Origin: CBDCKN01 sp965219035
GTDB taxonomy: Bacteria > Gemmatimonadota > Gemmatimonadetes > Longimicrobiales > Gaopeijiaceae
Assembly (NCBI GenBank): GCA_965219035.1
Contig: CBDCMR010000003.1
Span: 1,674,001-1,738,000 of the forward strand
Reading direction: 5' to 3'
Length of the DNA stretch: 64,000 bases
The translations under genes and the position numbers were made by a program. This document shows positions 8,017 through 16,546 of this stretch, piece after piece. Each line of letters starts with the position of its first letter. Position 1 is the first letter of the stretch. Under the pieces are notes generated by a model. That model did no database searches, was not told the DNA's origin, and saw only the letters and a program-made list of their open reading frames with translations.

Positions 8017-8808
8017 ATGGATCTGGGATTGAAAGGGAAGACCGCCCTGGTGGCGGCATCGAGCAAGGGCCTCGGACGAGCCGTCGCCGACGAGCTGGCG
8101 AGGGAAGGCGCCAACCTGGTCATCTGCGCCCGCAGCGTCCAGGCCCTGGAACTGGCCCGGCAGGCGATCTTCGACGAGACCGGGGCCGCGGTGGTGGCGG
8201 TCCCGGCGGACCTGAGCGAGCCGGGCGACATCGACCGCCTCATGGCGGCGACGACGGCCGAGTTCGGCCGCGTCGACATCCTGGTCACGAACACGGGCGG
8301 GCCGCCCCCCGGACCCTTCGAGAGCCACTCCCGGGAAGACTGGAGTGTAGCCGTCCGTCAGAACCTCTACAGTGTCCTGAACCTGACGCGGGAAGTCCTA
8401 CCGGCCATGCGGGAGGCGGGGTGGGGAAGGATCATCAACATCACGTCGGTGGCGGTAAAGCAACCGGTCGACCGCCTGATCCTCTCGAACAGCGTTCGGG
8501 CGGCCGTAACCGGATTCGCCAAGACCCTGGCCAACGAGGAGGCCCATTTCGGCATCACCGTAAACAATGTCATGCCGGGGTATACGAAGACGGAGCGGCT
8601 GGAGCAGCTGACGGTCGACGCGGCGGATCGCTCCGGGTTGATGTTGGAGGAGGCGTACGCGCGCTTGGAGAGCCAGATCCCCATGGGGCGTATAGGCTCG
8701 CCGGACGAGTTCGCCGCACTCGTGGCGTTCCTGGCCTCCGAGCGAGCCAGCTACATCACGGGAGTCTCCATTCCCGTCGACGGAGGCGCCATCCGCTCCC
8801 TTCTGTAG
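8017..8808 (+). CDS. SDR family oxidoreductase lacking the usual Tyr-x3-Lys
   Basis: A 263-residue Rossmann-fold protein. The nucleotide-binding motif is AASSKGLGRAVA, followed by VPADLSE, LVTNTGGPPPG (in place of NNAG) and a catalytic-region Ser in IINITSVAV. Where classical SDRs have YxxxK this protein reads LILSNSVRAAVTGFAKTL, so the Tyr is replaced by Asn/Ser and the Lys by Arg. This is a feature of a recognised FabG-like subfamily with GGP-rich loops, not an accident of decay. The C-terminal VSIPVDGGAIRSLL is normal. It probably forms an operon with the upstream cupin. Reaction unknown. Confidence 0.85.
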   Translation: MDLGLKGKTALVAASSKGLGRAVADELAREGANLVICARSVQALELARQAIFDETGAAVVAVPADLSEPGDIDRLMAATTAEFGRVDILVTNTGGPPPGPFESHSREDWSVAVRQNLYSVLNLTREVLPAMREAGWGRIINITSVAVKQPVDRLILSNSVRAAVTGFAKTLANEEAHFGITVNNVMPGYTKTERLEQLTVDAADRSGLMLEEAYARLESQIPMGRIGSPDEFAALVAFLASERASYITGVSIPVDGGAIRSLL

Positions 8809-8912
8809 CGGGGCCGATGGCAAACCGGGAAGTGGGCAATGGTATCAGCGGAGCGCTCGGCCGCAATCGATAAGGCGCTCGGCACGACCGCTAAAGACGA
8901 CTGGAGATCAGC

Positions 8913-9851
8913 ATGTCGGGGAAGCTGGTACAATCTGAATTCATATGGCGAGATGGGGAGTTCATCCGTTGGGAGGACGCCACGGTCCACCTCTTGAGCA
9001 CGGCGGTCCAATTCGGGACCTCCATGTTCGAGGGCATTCGGTGCTACGACACGCCCGAAGGGCCCTGCGTCTTCAGGTTGGACGCACACATCCTGAGGCT
9101 CGTCCACTCGTGTAGGATCTACCGGATGGAGCCGTCGTACTCCGAACAGGAGCTCATCGATGCGTGCCGAGCCACGGTCGAGCACAACGGGCTCAAGGAC
9201 TGCTATATCCGGCCCATGGTGCTGCGGGGATACGGCTCGGCCGGCCTGGATGCATCCGAGAGCCCGATCGAGACCTATATCGCCGCGTGGCCGTGGGGCG
9301 CCTACCTGGGTGAAGGAGCTCTGGAGAACGGCGTCGACGTCGGCGTCTCATCGTGGAGCCGACCGGCGCCCAACACCTTTCCGGTCCAGGCCAAGGCCGC
9401 CGGGCACTACAACAACGCCCAGCTCATCAAAATGGAGGCCGTCGCCAACGGCTATGCCGAGGGACTGGTCCTGTCCCCCGACGGCCTGCTGAGCGAAGGC
9501 GGCGGACAGAACGTGTTCCTGGTGCGGGGTGGAATCCTGGTGACGCCCCAGCTCGACGCGACGCTTCTGCGGGGAGTCACCCGGGACGCGGTCATGGTCA
9601 TAGCCGCCGACCTCGGCTTGGAGGTGCAGGAACGACCCGTCCCCCGCGAGGATCTCTACACGGCCGACGAGCTGTTCTTCACGGGCACCGCTACCGAGGT
9701 CACGCCCATCCGGAGCGTGGACCGCATCACCATCGGTGAGGGGCGGGCGGGTCCGGTCACCCTCGCTGTCCAGAAGCGCTTCCTGGCGGTCGCCAGAGCC
9801 GACGAGGAGGACCTACACGGGTGGCTCACACCCGTGTGCCAGGACGGCTGA
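8913..9851 (+). CDS. ilvE: branched-chain amino acid aminotransferase
   Basis: A 312-residue fold-type IV PLP enzyme that interconverts Val, Leu and Ile with their 2-oxo acids. Signatures: STAVQFGTSMFEGIRCYD, CYIRPMVLRGYG, and KAAGHYNNAQLIKMEA, whose first Lys forms the Schiff base with PLP. Also present are EGGGQNVFLV, TLLRGVTRDAVM and ELFFTGTATEVTPIRSVD. Length is normal for the family. The stop codon lies inside the left arm of a hairpin shared with the convergent ggt gene. Confidence 0.95.
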   Translation: MSGKLVQSEFIWRDGEFIRWEDATVHLLSTAVQFGTSMFEGIRCYDTPEGPCVFRLDAHILRLVHSCRIYRMEPSYSEQELIDACRATVEHNGLKDCYIRPMVLRGYGSAGLDASESPIETYIAAWPWGAYLGEGALENGVDVGVSSWSRPAPNTFPVQAKAAGHYNNAQLIKMEAVANGYAEGLVLSPDGLLSEGGGQNVFLVRGGILVTPQLDATLLRGVTRDAVMVIAADLGLEVQERPVPREDLYTADELFFTGTATEVTPIRSVDRITIGEGRAGPVTLAVQKRFLAVARADEEDLHGWLTPVCQDG

Positions 9852-9891
9852 CCGCCCCTTTCCGGCTCGGCTGACCACCTGGGGCGGTCAG
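9848..9891. terminator. bidirectional hairpin between ilvE and ggt
   Basis: A perfect 11-bp inverted repeat, CTGACCGCCCC (9848-9858) and GGGGCGGTCAG (9881-9891), with a 22-nt loop. The ilvE TGA lies in the left arm and the ggt TGA in the right arm. Convergent genes sharing a GC-rich stem suggest a two-way terminator, though there is no U-tract on either side. Confidence 0.65.
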
Positions 9892-11633
9892 TTCCCCACC
9901 GCTCCCGAGTCGACGTTCCTGGAATCGGCGGCCCCCAGGCGGTCCCCGTTCCCGGGATCGATCATGATGGAGTGAGCGAGTCCCTGCCCTTCCCGGACCG
10001 ACAGCGTGTAGCCCCGCCGCTCGAGCTCGGCGACCGTGGCTGGGGGCAGCCCATCCCGCTCGAAGCGGACGTTGTCCGGTAGCCACTGGTGGTGTAGCCG
10101 AGGCGCGTTGACGGCCTCCTGGATGTTCATCTCGAACTCGACGAAGCTCAGGATCACCTGCATGACGGTGTTGATGATCGTCCGTCCTCCCGGGCTCCCC
10201 ACCACCGCAACCAGCTCTCCGTCCTTGGCCACGATGCTCGGCGTCATGCTGGAGAGCATGCGCTGCTCCGGACGCGCGAGATTCGGCCGGGTACCGATGA
10301 GCCCATCGTCGTCGGTGAGGCCGGGCCCCGCGTTGAAATCGCCCATCTCGTTGTTGAGCAGAAAGCCCGCCCCGGGAACGGTGATCGCAGAGCCGTAGCC
10401 GGACTCGAGGGTGTAGGTGACGGAGACCGCCATGCCGTTCCGGTCCACCACGGAGTAGTGCGTGGTCTCGGGACTCTCGTAGGGCTCCGTGACGTCCGAC
10501 GGCGCCGACACGCTGGCGTTGAGCGGGTCGATGTCGGCACGGAGGTGTTCGGCGTATGCCTTGCTGGTCAGCCGGTGGACAGGCACGTCCACGAAGTCGA
10601 TGTCGGCGACGAATCGGGCCCGGTCCCGATAGGCCCTCCGCATGGCCTCCGTCAGGTGGTGGATGTAGTCCGCCGAGTTGTGACCCATGGAGGCGAGGTC
10701 GTAGCCCTCGAGGATGTTGAGCATCTCAACCATGGCGACGCCCCCGCTGGACGGAGGCGGCATGGAGATGATGTCGTAGCCTCGATACGTGCCCTTGATG
10801 GGGGTACGCTCCTTGGCCTGGTAGCGGGCGAGATCCTCCAGGGTGATGATGCCGCCGCCGCGCTCCATCTCCGCCGCCAGCAGGCGGGCGGTCTCTCCCT
10901 GATAGAACCCGTCGCGCCCGTCGTTGGCGATGCGCTCCAGGGTCCGCGCCAGGTCGGTTTGCACGAGCCGGTAACCGGGCTCGAAGGGACGGCCGTCCAT
11001 GGAGAACGACGCCACCGTGCCCTCATAGGCGGCCCCCCGGTCTTCCACGAGACGCTGCAGCCCCCGGGCAAGCCGCTCGGTGATCTCGAAGCCGTCGCGG
11101 GCCAGGCCCACGGCCGGGCTCACCAGCCGCCGCCACTCCTGACCGCCGTACAGCCGGTGCGCCTTCCAGAATCCGGCTACGGTGCCGGGCACGCCCACGG
11201 CCATGTGGCTGTCGTGATGCTTGGTGCGCGAATACTCGCCGGACTCGTCGAGCCACATCTCGGGGTGGGACGCCAGCGGCGCCTTCTCCCGGAAGTCGAG
11301 GGCCGTGGTGGCCCCGTCGGGGAAGCGGATCACCATGAAGCCGCCGCCGCCGATGTTGCCGGCCGACGGATGCGTCACGGCCAGCGCGAGGCCCGTTGCG
11401 ATGGCCGCGTCCACGGCGTTGCCACCCGCAGCCAGCACGTCGGCGCCCGCCTTGCTGGCGTGTACGCTCCCGGACACCACCATGCCATGGGGCGCCCGAA
11501 CCGGCTGAACCGTGTCGGCCTGGACGCTCGCCGGAGCGAGCGGGGCGAGGGGCTGGGGGGCGGTAAGTCCCGTCGTACCCAGCCACAGTACGGCCAAGGC
11601 CGAGAGCGTGAAGAAATGACGGCGGTCGATCAT
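9888..11633 (-). CDS. ggt: gamma-glutamyltransferase (glutathione hydrolase) precursor
   Basis: A 581-residue periplasmic N-terminal-nucleophile hydrolase. A signal sequence (RRHFFTLSALAVLWLG) precedes the large subunit: GMVVSGSVHASKAGADVLA, GGNAVDAAIATGLALAVTHP and GNIGGGGFMVIR. Autocleavage is expected before the Thr of TTHYSVVDRNGMAVSVTYTL, which becomes the catalytic nucleophile of the small subunit. SSMTPSIV and GSPGGRTIINTVMQVI complete the active site. It releases glutamate from glutathione and other gamma-glutamyl compounds. The start at ATG 11633 has AGGA 8 bp upstream. Confidence 0.95.
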   Translation of the reverse strand: MIDRRHFFTLSALAVLWLGTTGLTAPQPLAPLAPASVQADTVQPVRAPHGMVVSGSVHASKAGADVLAAGGNAVDAAIATGLALAVTHPSAGNIGGGGFMVIRFPDGATTALDFREKAPLASHPEMWLDESGEYSRTKHHDSHMAVGVPGTVAGFWKAHRLYGGQEWRRLVSPAVGLARDGFEITERLARGLQRLVEDRGAAYEGTVASFSMDGRPFEPGYRLVQTDLARTLERIANDGRDGFYQGETARLLAAEMERGGGIITLEDLARYQAKERTPIKGTYRGYDIISMPPPSSGGVAMVEMLNILEGYDLASMGHNSADYIHHLTEAMRRAYRDRARFVADIDFVDVPVHRLTSKAYAEHLRADIDPLNASVSAPSDVTEPYESPETTHYSVVDRNGMAVSVTYTLESGYGSAITVPGAGFLLNNEMGDFNAGPGLTDDDGLIGTRPNLARPEQRMLSSMTPSIVAKDGELVAVVGSPGGRTIINTVMQVILSFVEFEMNIQEAVNAPRLHHQWLPDNVRFERDGLPPATVAELERRGYTLSVREGQGLAHSIMIDPGNGDRLGAADSRNVDSGAVGN

Positions 11634-11668
11634 GTAGCTATTCCTACCTATTGGCTCGTGCCTCGGAG

Positions 11669-11688
11669 TTCGGTCTTCTTCGACCGAA
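11669..11688 (-). terminator. hairpin downstream of the cupin gene
   Basis: A 7-bp perfect stem (TTCGGTC/GACCGAA) with a 6-nt loop lies 2 bp after the stop codon of the cupin gene at 11691. An 18-bp near-repeat (TGCCTCGGAGTTC...GGTC) brackets it on both sides. It has no U-tract, so terminator function is probable, not certain. Confidence 0.45.
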
Positions 11689-11690
11689 AG

Positions 11691-12125
11691 TCATGCCTCG
11701 GAGTTCCGGTCGTAGTCGACGATGTTCTCCCACTCGCTGGCATCCGAGCGCGCCACGACCGCTACCACCGGCTCCGTGTCGCTCATGTTGAACACCTCGT
11801 GGGGAACGCCAGGCTCGATGAAGATGAAGTCACCCGCCTTGCTTTCCAAGACGAGCTCGAGTCCCGCCCCATACTCATGCCGCACATTCCCTTGGAGTAT
11901 GTACAGCATGACCTCGAAATCCACGTGGATGTGGGCGTACGCGACGCCCCCCGGCGGAATGGTGGCCACGTTCATGGAGAGCTTGCGGGCTCCGACGTTC
12001 TTGGCCGAGAGACCGGCCTTGTAGCGGATGTTGTTCCAACCGCGGAACGTGGCGCTTCCACGCACGGTGGAGATCCCCTCGCCACCTTCAACCATCGCAG
12101 TGAGATCCACAGCTTCTTCAGACAT
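11691..12125 (-). CDS. cupin domain protein
   Basis: A 144-residue single cupin. Motif 1 is YAHIHVDFEVMLYILQGNV (His, His, Glu) and motif 2 is KAGDFIFIEPGVPHEVFNM (His), so a divalent metal site is complete. The N-terminus (FRGWNNIRYKAGLSAKNVGA) resembles a group of small cupins of unknown substrate. It begins 4 bp after the stop of the DUF72 gene, so the pair is an operon. Confidence 0.85.
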   Translation of the reverse strand: MSEEAVDLTAMVEGGEGISTVRGSATFRGWNNIRYKAGLSAKNVGARKLSMNVATIPPGGVAYAHIHVDFEVMLYILQGNVRHEYGAGLELVLESKAGDFIFIEPGVPHEVFNMSDTEPVVAVVARSDASEWENIVDYDRNSEA

Positions 12126-12129
12126 TCCG

Positions 12130-12831
12130 CTAACCGTCCACTTCCTTCACAAAGAGATCGGCCAGAACGGGACCCGCGCCCTCATCCTCGTGCTTGAAGA
12201 ACACGAAGACATCGTCCCAGCCCTGATCCTTAAAGGTCCCGGCCCAGCGGGTCAGCTCTCCGGGCTCGTACGCCTCCTTGCGGAGACGAGCATATCCGTA
12301 GGAAGCCGTCGCCACCACCGGGGGATCGTCGTCCTTCCCCGTATCGGCCGCCACCAGGGCTGCGCCGGCATCACCTAGAACCTGGTAGACCGCGTCGTCG
12401 AACCACGAGGAGTTACGGAACTCGAAGGCGGCCCGGAAGCCCTGGGGAAAGAGGGTGACGAAGTCCCGCAAACGCTCCACGTCCTTCTTCAGATACGGTG
12501 GAAGCTGAAAGAGGATGGGTCCCCGGCGCCCGCCGAGCTCCTCCGAGACGTCCAGGAGGTAGCCGAGCTCGTCCTCGGCCTCCTTGAGCCTCTTATGGTG
12601 CGTGATCTTGCGGGAGGCCTTGAGCGCGAACGAGAAGGCGTCGGGCACCTTCCCGCACCAGTCGGTCAACACCTTCCGCGACGGCATTCGATAGAAGGTG
12701 TTGTTAATCTCCACCGCGTTGAGCCGCTCGCCGTAGTACGAGAGCATCTGACCGTTGGGCAGATCCTCCGGATAGAAGCTCCCCTTCCACTCCTTGTACG
12801 AGAATCCGCTGGTGCCGACCCAAAACGTCAT
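12130..12831 (-). CDS. DUF72 (YecE-like) TIM-barrel protein
   Basis: About 233 residues from ATG 12831, chosen because GGGGAGGGTGAGACG precedes it; ATG 12873 is possible. Family motifs: FWVGTSGFSYKEWKGSFYP, AVEINNTFYRMP, FALKASRKITHHKRL, ILFQLPPYLKKD and AAFEFRNSSWF, with VFVFFKHEDEG near the end. This is the UPF0759/YecE family, whose activity is not established. It overlaps no neighbour and is followed closely by the cupin gene. Confidence 0.9.
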   Translation of the reverse strand: MTFWVGTSGFSYKEWKGSFYPEDLPNGQMLSYYGERLNAVEINNTFYRMPSRKVLTDWCGKVPDAFSFALKASRKITHHKRLKEAEDELGYLLDVSEELGGRRGPILFQLPPYLKKDVERLRDFVTLFPQGFRAAFEFRNSSWFDDAVYQVLGDAGAALVAADTGKDDDPPVVATASYGYARLRKEAYEPGELTRWAGTFKDQGWDDVFVFFKHEDEGAGPVLADLFVKEVDG

Positions 12832-12887
12832 CGTCTCACCCTCCCCGACAGGGGTCTGAACCTCCATGAACATTGGCCCGAGAGGGC

Positions 12888-13040
12888 CTACAGTAGATAG
12901 CCACCGTCGATGGGAATCACGGTCCTCGTGATATGCCTCGCCGCCTCGGAGCAGAGGAAGAGGACCACGCTGGCCACGTCCTGTGGATCTCCCAGCCTGC
13001 CTAGCACACTGCGCTCACGAGGCGTGGCAGGGATGGTGTG
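12888..13040 (-). pseudogene. C-terminal remnant of an SDR gene (left side of the island)
   Basis: Fifty codons that read as an SDR C-terminus: IPATPRERSVLGRLGDPQ, then DVASVVLFLCSEAARHIT and VIPIDGGYLL, with a natural stop. The upstream coding sequence is gone; non-matching DNA begins at about 13041. The missing N-terminal part of such a gene lies on the same strand at 23012-23825, beyond the mobile island. The simplest reading is one gene split by an insertion of about 10 kb. Two different SDR genes, each truncated, remain possible. Confidence 0.75.
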
Positions 13041-13054
13041 AATCACGGCAAGAA

Positions 13055-13078
13055 ATCTCCTAAATTCAACTGGGACTG
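13055..13078 (+). repeat. left imperfect direct repeat of the island (att-like)
   Basis: ATCTCCTAAATTCAACTGGG at 13055, followed by ACTG, matches ATCCCGTAAATTAAATTGGG followed by ACAG at 22982-23005 in 19 of 24 positions. It is AT-richer than its surroundings and lies just outside the SDR remnant on the left, as its partner does on the right. Candidate attachment site or element end. Confidence 0.5.
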
Positions 13079-13297
13079 CATGATCTGCCGTTCTTGCCGA
13101 TCGGCGCCATCTGATTCGCTTGTACCGAAATGGCGGGAGGAACCACTCCAAAGAGCGGGCACGTTGAATCCATATTCCAGTGTGTGGATCTCGGCGAGCC
13201 CATCCTACAATACTAACCTGACGCTCGTGCAGCGGCGAGCCGCACGGAAGTTCCAGAGCTGTGTCTTATCGGATCCGGACAGGAGGGGCCGGAGCTA

Positions 13298-14280
13298 GGC
13301 GGCGTACCGCAACGAGCACGTCGAGTGGCTCACGGGCCGACCCCTCGGCTCGTCGGAGTGGATCTCCCCGGTGCCGGGGTGGAAGACATCAATGCCCCTG
13401 ATCTCTACCCGGATCTCCCCATCGTCCGCATCGTGCATCTCGATGTCAGGCTTGCCGAAGACCACGAAGAGGTTGCCCTTCCCGGTGTTCTTGAGTTCCG
13501 TCCGCCATGTGGAGATCGGCGTGCATGCGAGCCTTGATGATCGGGACGCGACCGAGCTTGGTGAAGTCCGCCGACTGGGCATCGTAGTTGAACGCGCACG
13601 TGACCTAGAGTGTCGAATCCGGCCTCCGCAGCCTCCGCTGCTAGATCCGGTCGGGAAGCCGTGCCGAACTCCGGCCCAATCAGAATGCCCGCCCGCCGCG
13701 CGCGGTTCCTCTCAACGTACTGACCCACCGCACAGACGTGATCACCGGGCCACCCTGTCAGGGCGGCTGAAGTCGATTCGGTCGTCGCGGTGGGTCTGCT
13801 GGACGCCCGCCGTTCGCAGTTGATCTAAGATTTTCCCGGCGAAGTCCGGTCGTATGCTTGCCCCCGCATCCGAAGCTGTTTCCAAACCTATCACGTCGTC
13901 GTTGACACTCACCGGGAGCATTCGGTGCGGCGAGAGGCTCTCCACCGTGAACGGGCCGGCGACCTGGACGACGTTCCGGTCCTCGCAGGGCTTGTCGTAC
14001 AGGTACTCGAACGGCGCGTTGGCGGCGATGGATGCGTCCGACGTCTCGGTCGGGCGAAGTTTCGGCGACTACGGGGGCTACCGGGTGTGAGACCTACGGC
14101 TTCCCCAGGGGCGCCGAGCGATTATCACCACGTGCTCTAGGCGTCGGGCTCGGGGTCGGGATCGAACAGCCCAAGCTTCTCCCCGAGGGCATAGTCGCCG
14201 TGCAGGGCTGCGCGCCACGCCTCGTCCTAGGTGTCCGGTGCGCCAACCCCTTGACCCCCCTCCCCTCGTACACGTCCTTA
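13298..14280 (-). pseudogene. remnant of an adenine-specific DNA methyltransferase
   Basis: Pieces of a type III-like (Mod) DNA methylase lie in order on the minus strand but in different frames. They are DEAWRAALHGDYALGEKLGL near 14190-14130, IAANAPFEYLYDKPCEDRN with VVQVAGPFTVESLSPHRMLP near 14030-13915, RPDFAGKILDQLRTAGVQQ near 13860, RRAGILIGPEFGTASRPDLA near 13690, and GNLFVVFGKPDIEMHD near 13480-13430 with a C-terminus to 13298. The catalytic N-terminal domain is missing. Several frameshifts and stops make it non-functional. No restriction partner is found. The family assignment comes from recognising the C-terminal half of these enzymes. Confidence 0.65.
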
Positions 14281-14336
14281 TCGTGATGCCGGCATCCGGC
14301 AGCTGAATACTCGACAACCGATAAGGACGGCCCTGC

Positions 14337-14399
14337 ATGATCCGGATTCTCAGGTACGTCTTGCGCCTCGTCCTGGACTGGCTGCGCAAGAAGGTCTAG
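14337..14399 (+). CDS. possible 20-residue amphipathic peptide
   Basis: A short open frame, MIRILRYVLRLVLDWLRKKV, lies 27 bp upstream of the channel gene. The peptide is cationic and would form an amphipathic helix. No clear ribosome-binding site is visible, and short frames like this arise by chance, so it is recorded only as a candidate leader or membrane-active peptide. Confidence 0.2.
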   Translation: MIRILRYVLRLVLDWLRKKV

Positions 14400-14426
14400 G
14401 TCGCGCGGGAGCCGAATACCAAACCA

Positions 14427-15686
14427 ATGCCCTTCCTTCCCGACAATTGGCTGAGCCTGGTCGCCGGGCTCGTGATCCTCGTGGCCGGCGCGTGGATCGT
14501 CGACTGGGTGACCACCAGAATCGTCCACGGCGCGATCCGGCGGGTCGCCGCCCGGACGCGTTCGTCCTGGGACGACCGGGTCATCGAGCGCAAGGTCTTC
14601 GCGCGCCTCTCCCACATCGTGCCCGCCGCAATCATCTACTACGGCATCGGGCCGGTGTTGGGGGTGACGCCCGCCGAGGCGGCAGCCGGCACCGAATCCG
14701 CCGGGCTCATTCTGACCTGGACCCTGGCGCGTCGTCTCTCGGCCGCCGTCATCGTGATGGCCACGGCCGCGGCGTTCAGCGCCTTCCTCGACGCCGTCAA
14801 CGACATCTACGTCGAAGCCTTCGAGCAGTCACGCTCGAGGCCGATCAAGGGGTATCTCCAGGGGATCATCCTGCTGGCCTACCTGGGAGCGGGCGTCGTC
14901 GCCATCGCGATCCTGGCGAATCAGAGCCCCCTGGTCTTCCTCTCCGGGATCGGCGCGCTCACCGCCGTCCTCATGCTCATCTTCCGCGACACCATCCTGT
15001 CGCTGGTGGCGAGCATCCAGATCATGTCCAACGACATGATCCGCATCGGGGACTGGGTCTCGATGCCGCAGGCCAACACCGACGGCGATGTCACGGAGAT
15101 CGCGCTGCACACGGTCAAGATCCAGAACTGGGACAAGACCATCTCGACCATCCCGACGCACAAGTTCATCAGCGAGTCCTTCAAGAACTGGCGCGGGATG
15201 ACGGAATCCGGCGGACGGCGCATTAAGCGCTCGCTTCGCGTCGACATGAACTCGGTGCGCTTCCTGAGCGACGAGGAAATCGAGCTTCTTTCGCGCTTCG
15301 AGACGCTGCGTGAGTACATGACCGAGGCGCGCCACAAGATCGAGAGCTACAACGCGGCCAAGGCCAAGGGCGATCCCGGCATCATCCCGGAGATCCGGCG
15401 CCTGACCAACCTGGGAACGTTCCGCTTCTACGTGTTCAACTACCTGAAGAGCAATCCCCGCATCAGTCAGGAGATGACGGTGCTGGCGCGCCAGCTCGCG
15501 CCCGGACCGCAGGGCGTGCCCATCGAGGTCTACTGCTTCTCGAGCGACACCGCGTGGGCGAACTACGAGGGGCTCCAGGGCGACCTCTTCGACCATCTGA
15601 TCGCGATTCTGCCGGAGTTCGGGCTGCGAGCGTTCCAGGAACCCAGCGGGTCGGATTTCGCGGAGGCCATCTCGGCCCGGGCCTGA
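14427..15686 (+). CDS. mechanosensitive ion channel, MscS/YbdG type
   Basis: A 419-residue inner-membrane protein. About five hydrophobic segments (first at residues 9-27, last a pore helix near 175-195, FLSGIGALTAVLMLIF) precede the MscS beta domain (IGDWVSMPQANTDGDVTEIA, VKIQNWDKTISTIPTHKFIS). The C-terminus, VYCFSSDTAWANYEGLQGDL and AILPEFGLRAFQEPSG, matches the YbdG/MscM branch better than canonical MscS. It opens under osmotic downshock. It is the only intact metabolic or physiological gene in the island, so it may be cargo or may predate the insertion. Confidence 0.9.
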   Translation: MPFLPDNWLSLVAGLVILVAGAWIVDWVTTRIVHGAIRRVAARTRSSWDDRVIERKVFARLSHIVPAAIIYYGIGPVLGVTPAEAAAGTESAGLILTWTLARRLSAAVIVMATAAAFSAFLDAVNDIYVEAFEQSRSRPIKGYLQGIILLAYLGAGVVAIAILANQSPLVFLSGIGALTAVLMLIFRDTILSLVASIQIMSNDMIRIGDWVSMPQANTDGDVTEIALHTVKIQNWDKTISTIPTHKFISESFKNWRGMTESGGRRIKRSLRVDMNSVRFLSDEEIELLSRFETLREYMTEARHKIESYNAAKAKGDPGIIPEIRRLTNLGTFRFYVFNYLKSNPRISQEMTVLARQLAPGPQGVPIEVYCFSSDTAWANYEGLQGDLFDHLIAILPEFGLRAFQEPSGSDFAEAISARA

Positions 15687-15790
15687 CGTGCGCGGGATCG
15701 CGTTACCTTTCATCTTTGGGAGACGCGGATGATCGCGGCAGGGCAACCAGGAACCAGCGGGGCACGGGGCCCCGCACGAGGGAGAAGATC

Positions 15791-15844
15791 GAGCTAAGGC
15801 CGGGGAGCGAGCTAAGGCCGGGGAGCGAGCTAAGGCCGGGGAGC
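15791..15844 (+). repeat. three exact tandem copies of an 18-bp unit
   Basis: GAGCTAAGGCCGGGGAGC occurs three times head to tail with no mismatch (15791-15808, 15809-15826, 15827-15844). An exact array of this size suggests recent slippage. It abuts the foldback repeat at 15843. Confidence 0.85.
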
Positions 15845-15910
15845 CAGCCTACGCCGTGTTGAACACTGCGGCCTGGCAAGGGAGGGCTCCGCCCCCCTTT
15901 GACCCCCCGG
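15843..15910 (-). repeat. foldback repeat, copy 1
   Basis: On the minus strand: GGGGGGTCAAAGGGGGGCGG, then a GGGGGGCGGAGCCCTCCC hairpin, then GCCAG ... CTGGC enclosing the inner stem GTGTT-C-AACAC. It is homologous to copies at 16179 (plus) and 49914 (plus). The inner stem differs in sequence between copies, but pairing is kept. Confidence 0.7.
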
Positions 15911-16178
15911 GTTTCCGCGCGCGGCATCGGCGCGGCGGAGAGCGGGGGAACCCGCCTCCGGAACGTCGTCCCCATTCGCGCCCACGGCTGTCCGGCGGCG
16001 GTCGAGCCGGGAACGCGGTCCACTCCGACGCTCCGTCTCGCTTCGATAGTGGGGGTGCTCGAACCGGTCTATGCGCTCGGTGGGCCGCGACGTTGTGACG
16101 AGGAGCGACCGCGCCGCGCGAAAGAACGCCTGCGGTCGACCGCGTCGCTCGCTGAATCCGTGCAGGTTAGCGCGGGAC

Positions 16179-16240
16179 GTTGGGGATCGAAGGGGCACGC
16201 CCCTCGCCAGCCCCGCGGTTATACCGGGGGTAGGCTGGCT
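16179..16240 (+). repeat. foldback repeat, copy 2
   Basis: GTTGGGGATCGAAGGGGCAC leads into an AGGGGCACGCCCCT hairpin, then GCCAG ... CTGGC enclosing CCCC-CGGT-TA-TACCG-GGGG. It lies about 300 bp from copy 1 in the opposite orientation and about 300 bp beyond the 3' end of the integrase gene. This copy is shorter in the first hairpin than the other two. Confidence 0.7.
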
Positions 16241-16546
16241 TACGACCAGTAACGGTCGTGAGCCAGCCCCGGCGGATGCCCGAAAACGCGCTCCCGGGGG
16301 CCGCCCGAGACGGCGGCGGCCGGGCCGTCGCGGGCAAGCTCCCCGGCCTCGTGATCGTCGACCTCACGGACGACGGAGCGCCCCGTCGCGCGCCTATGCC
16401 ATGGCGGCGCTCTCTGCCCCGCGGCCCGGTTTCCACCGACCCGTACCCCTCGGAGACCCGAGATCGTCGATCCTGGGCGATTCTACGGCCCGCATATTCC
16501 CCGAAATGCCTCCGGAAACGGCCTCTGAGCCCCGTCGCGGGTCAGG
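16241..16546. other. non-coding stretch beyond the integrase gene
   Basis: I see no gene here. The open frames have arginine/proline-rich composition typical of unselected GC-rich DNA. Confidence 0.6.

Noticed and set aside
10458..12197. A 579-codon plus-strand open frame
   Set aside because: Antisense to gamma-glutamyltransferase and the cupin, which have clear catalytic motifs. The plus frame has no recognisable domain.
15791..15844. A CRISPR array
   Set aside because: Only three directly abutting 18-bp units with no spacers and no cas genes in the window.
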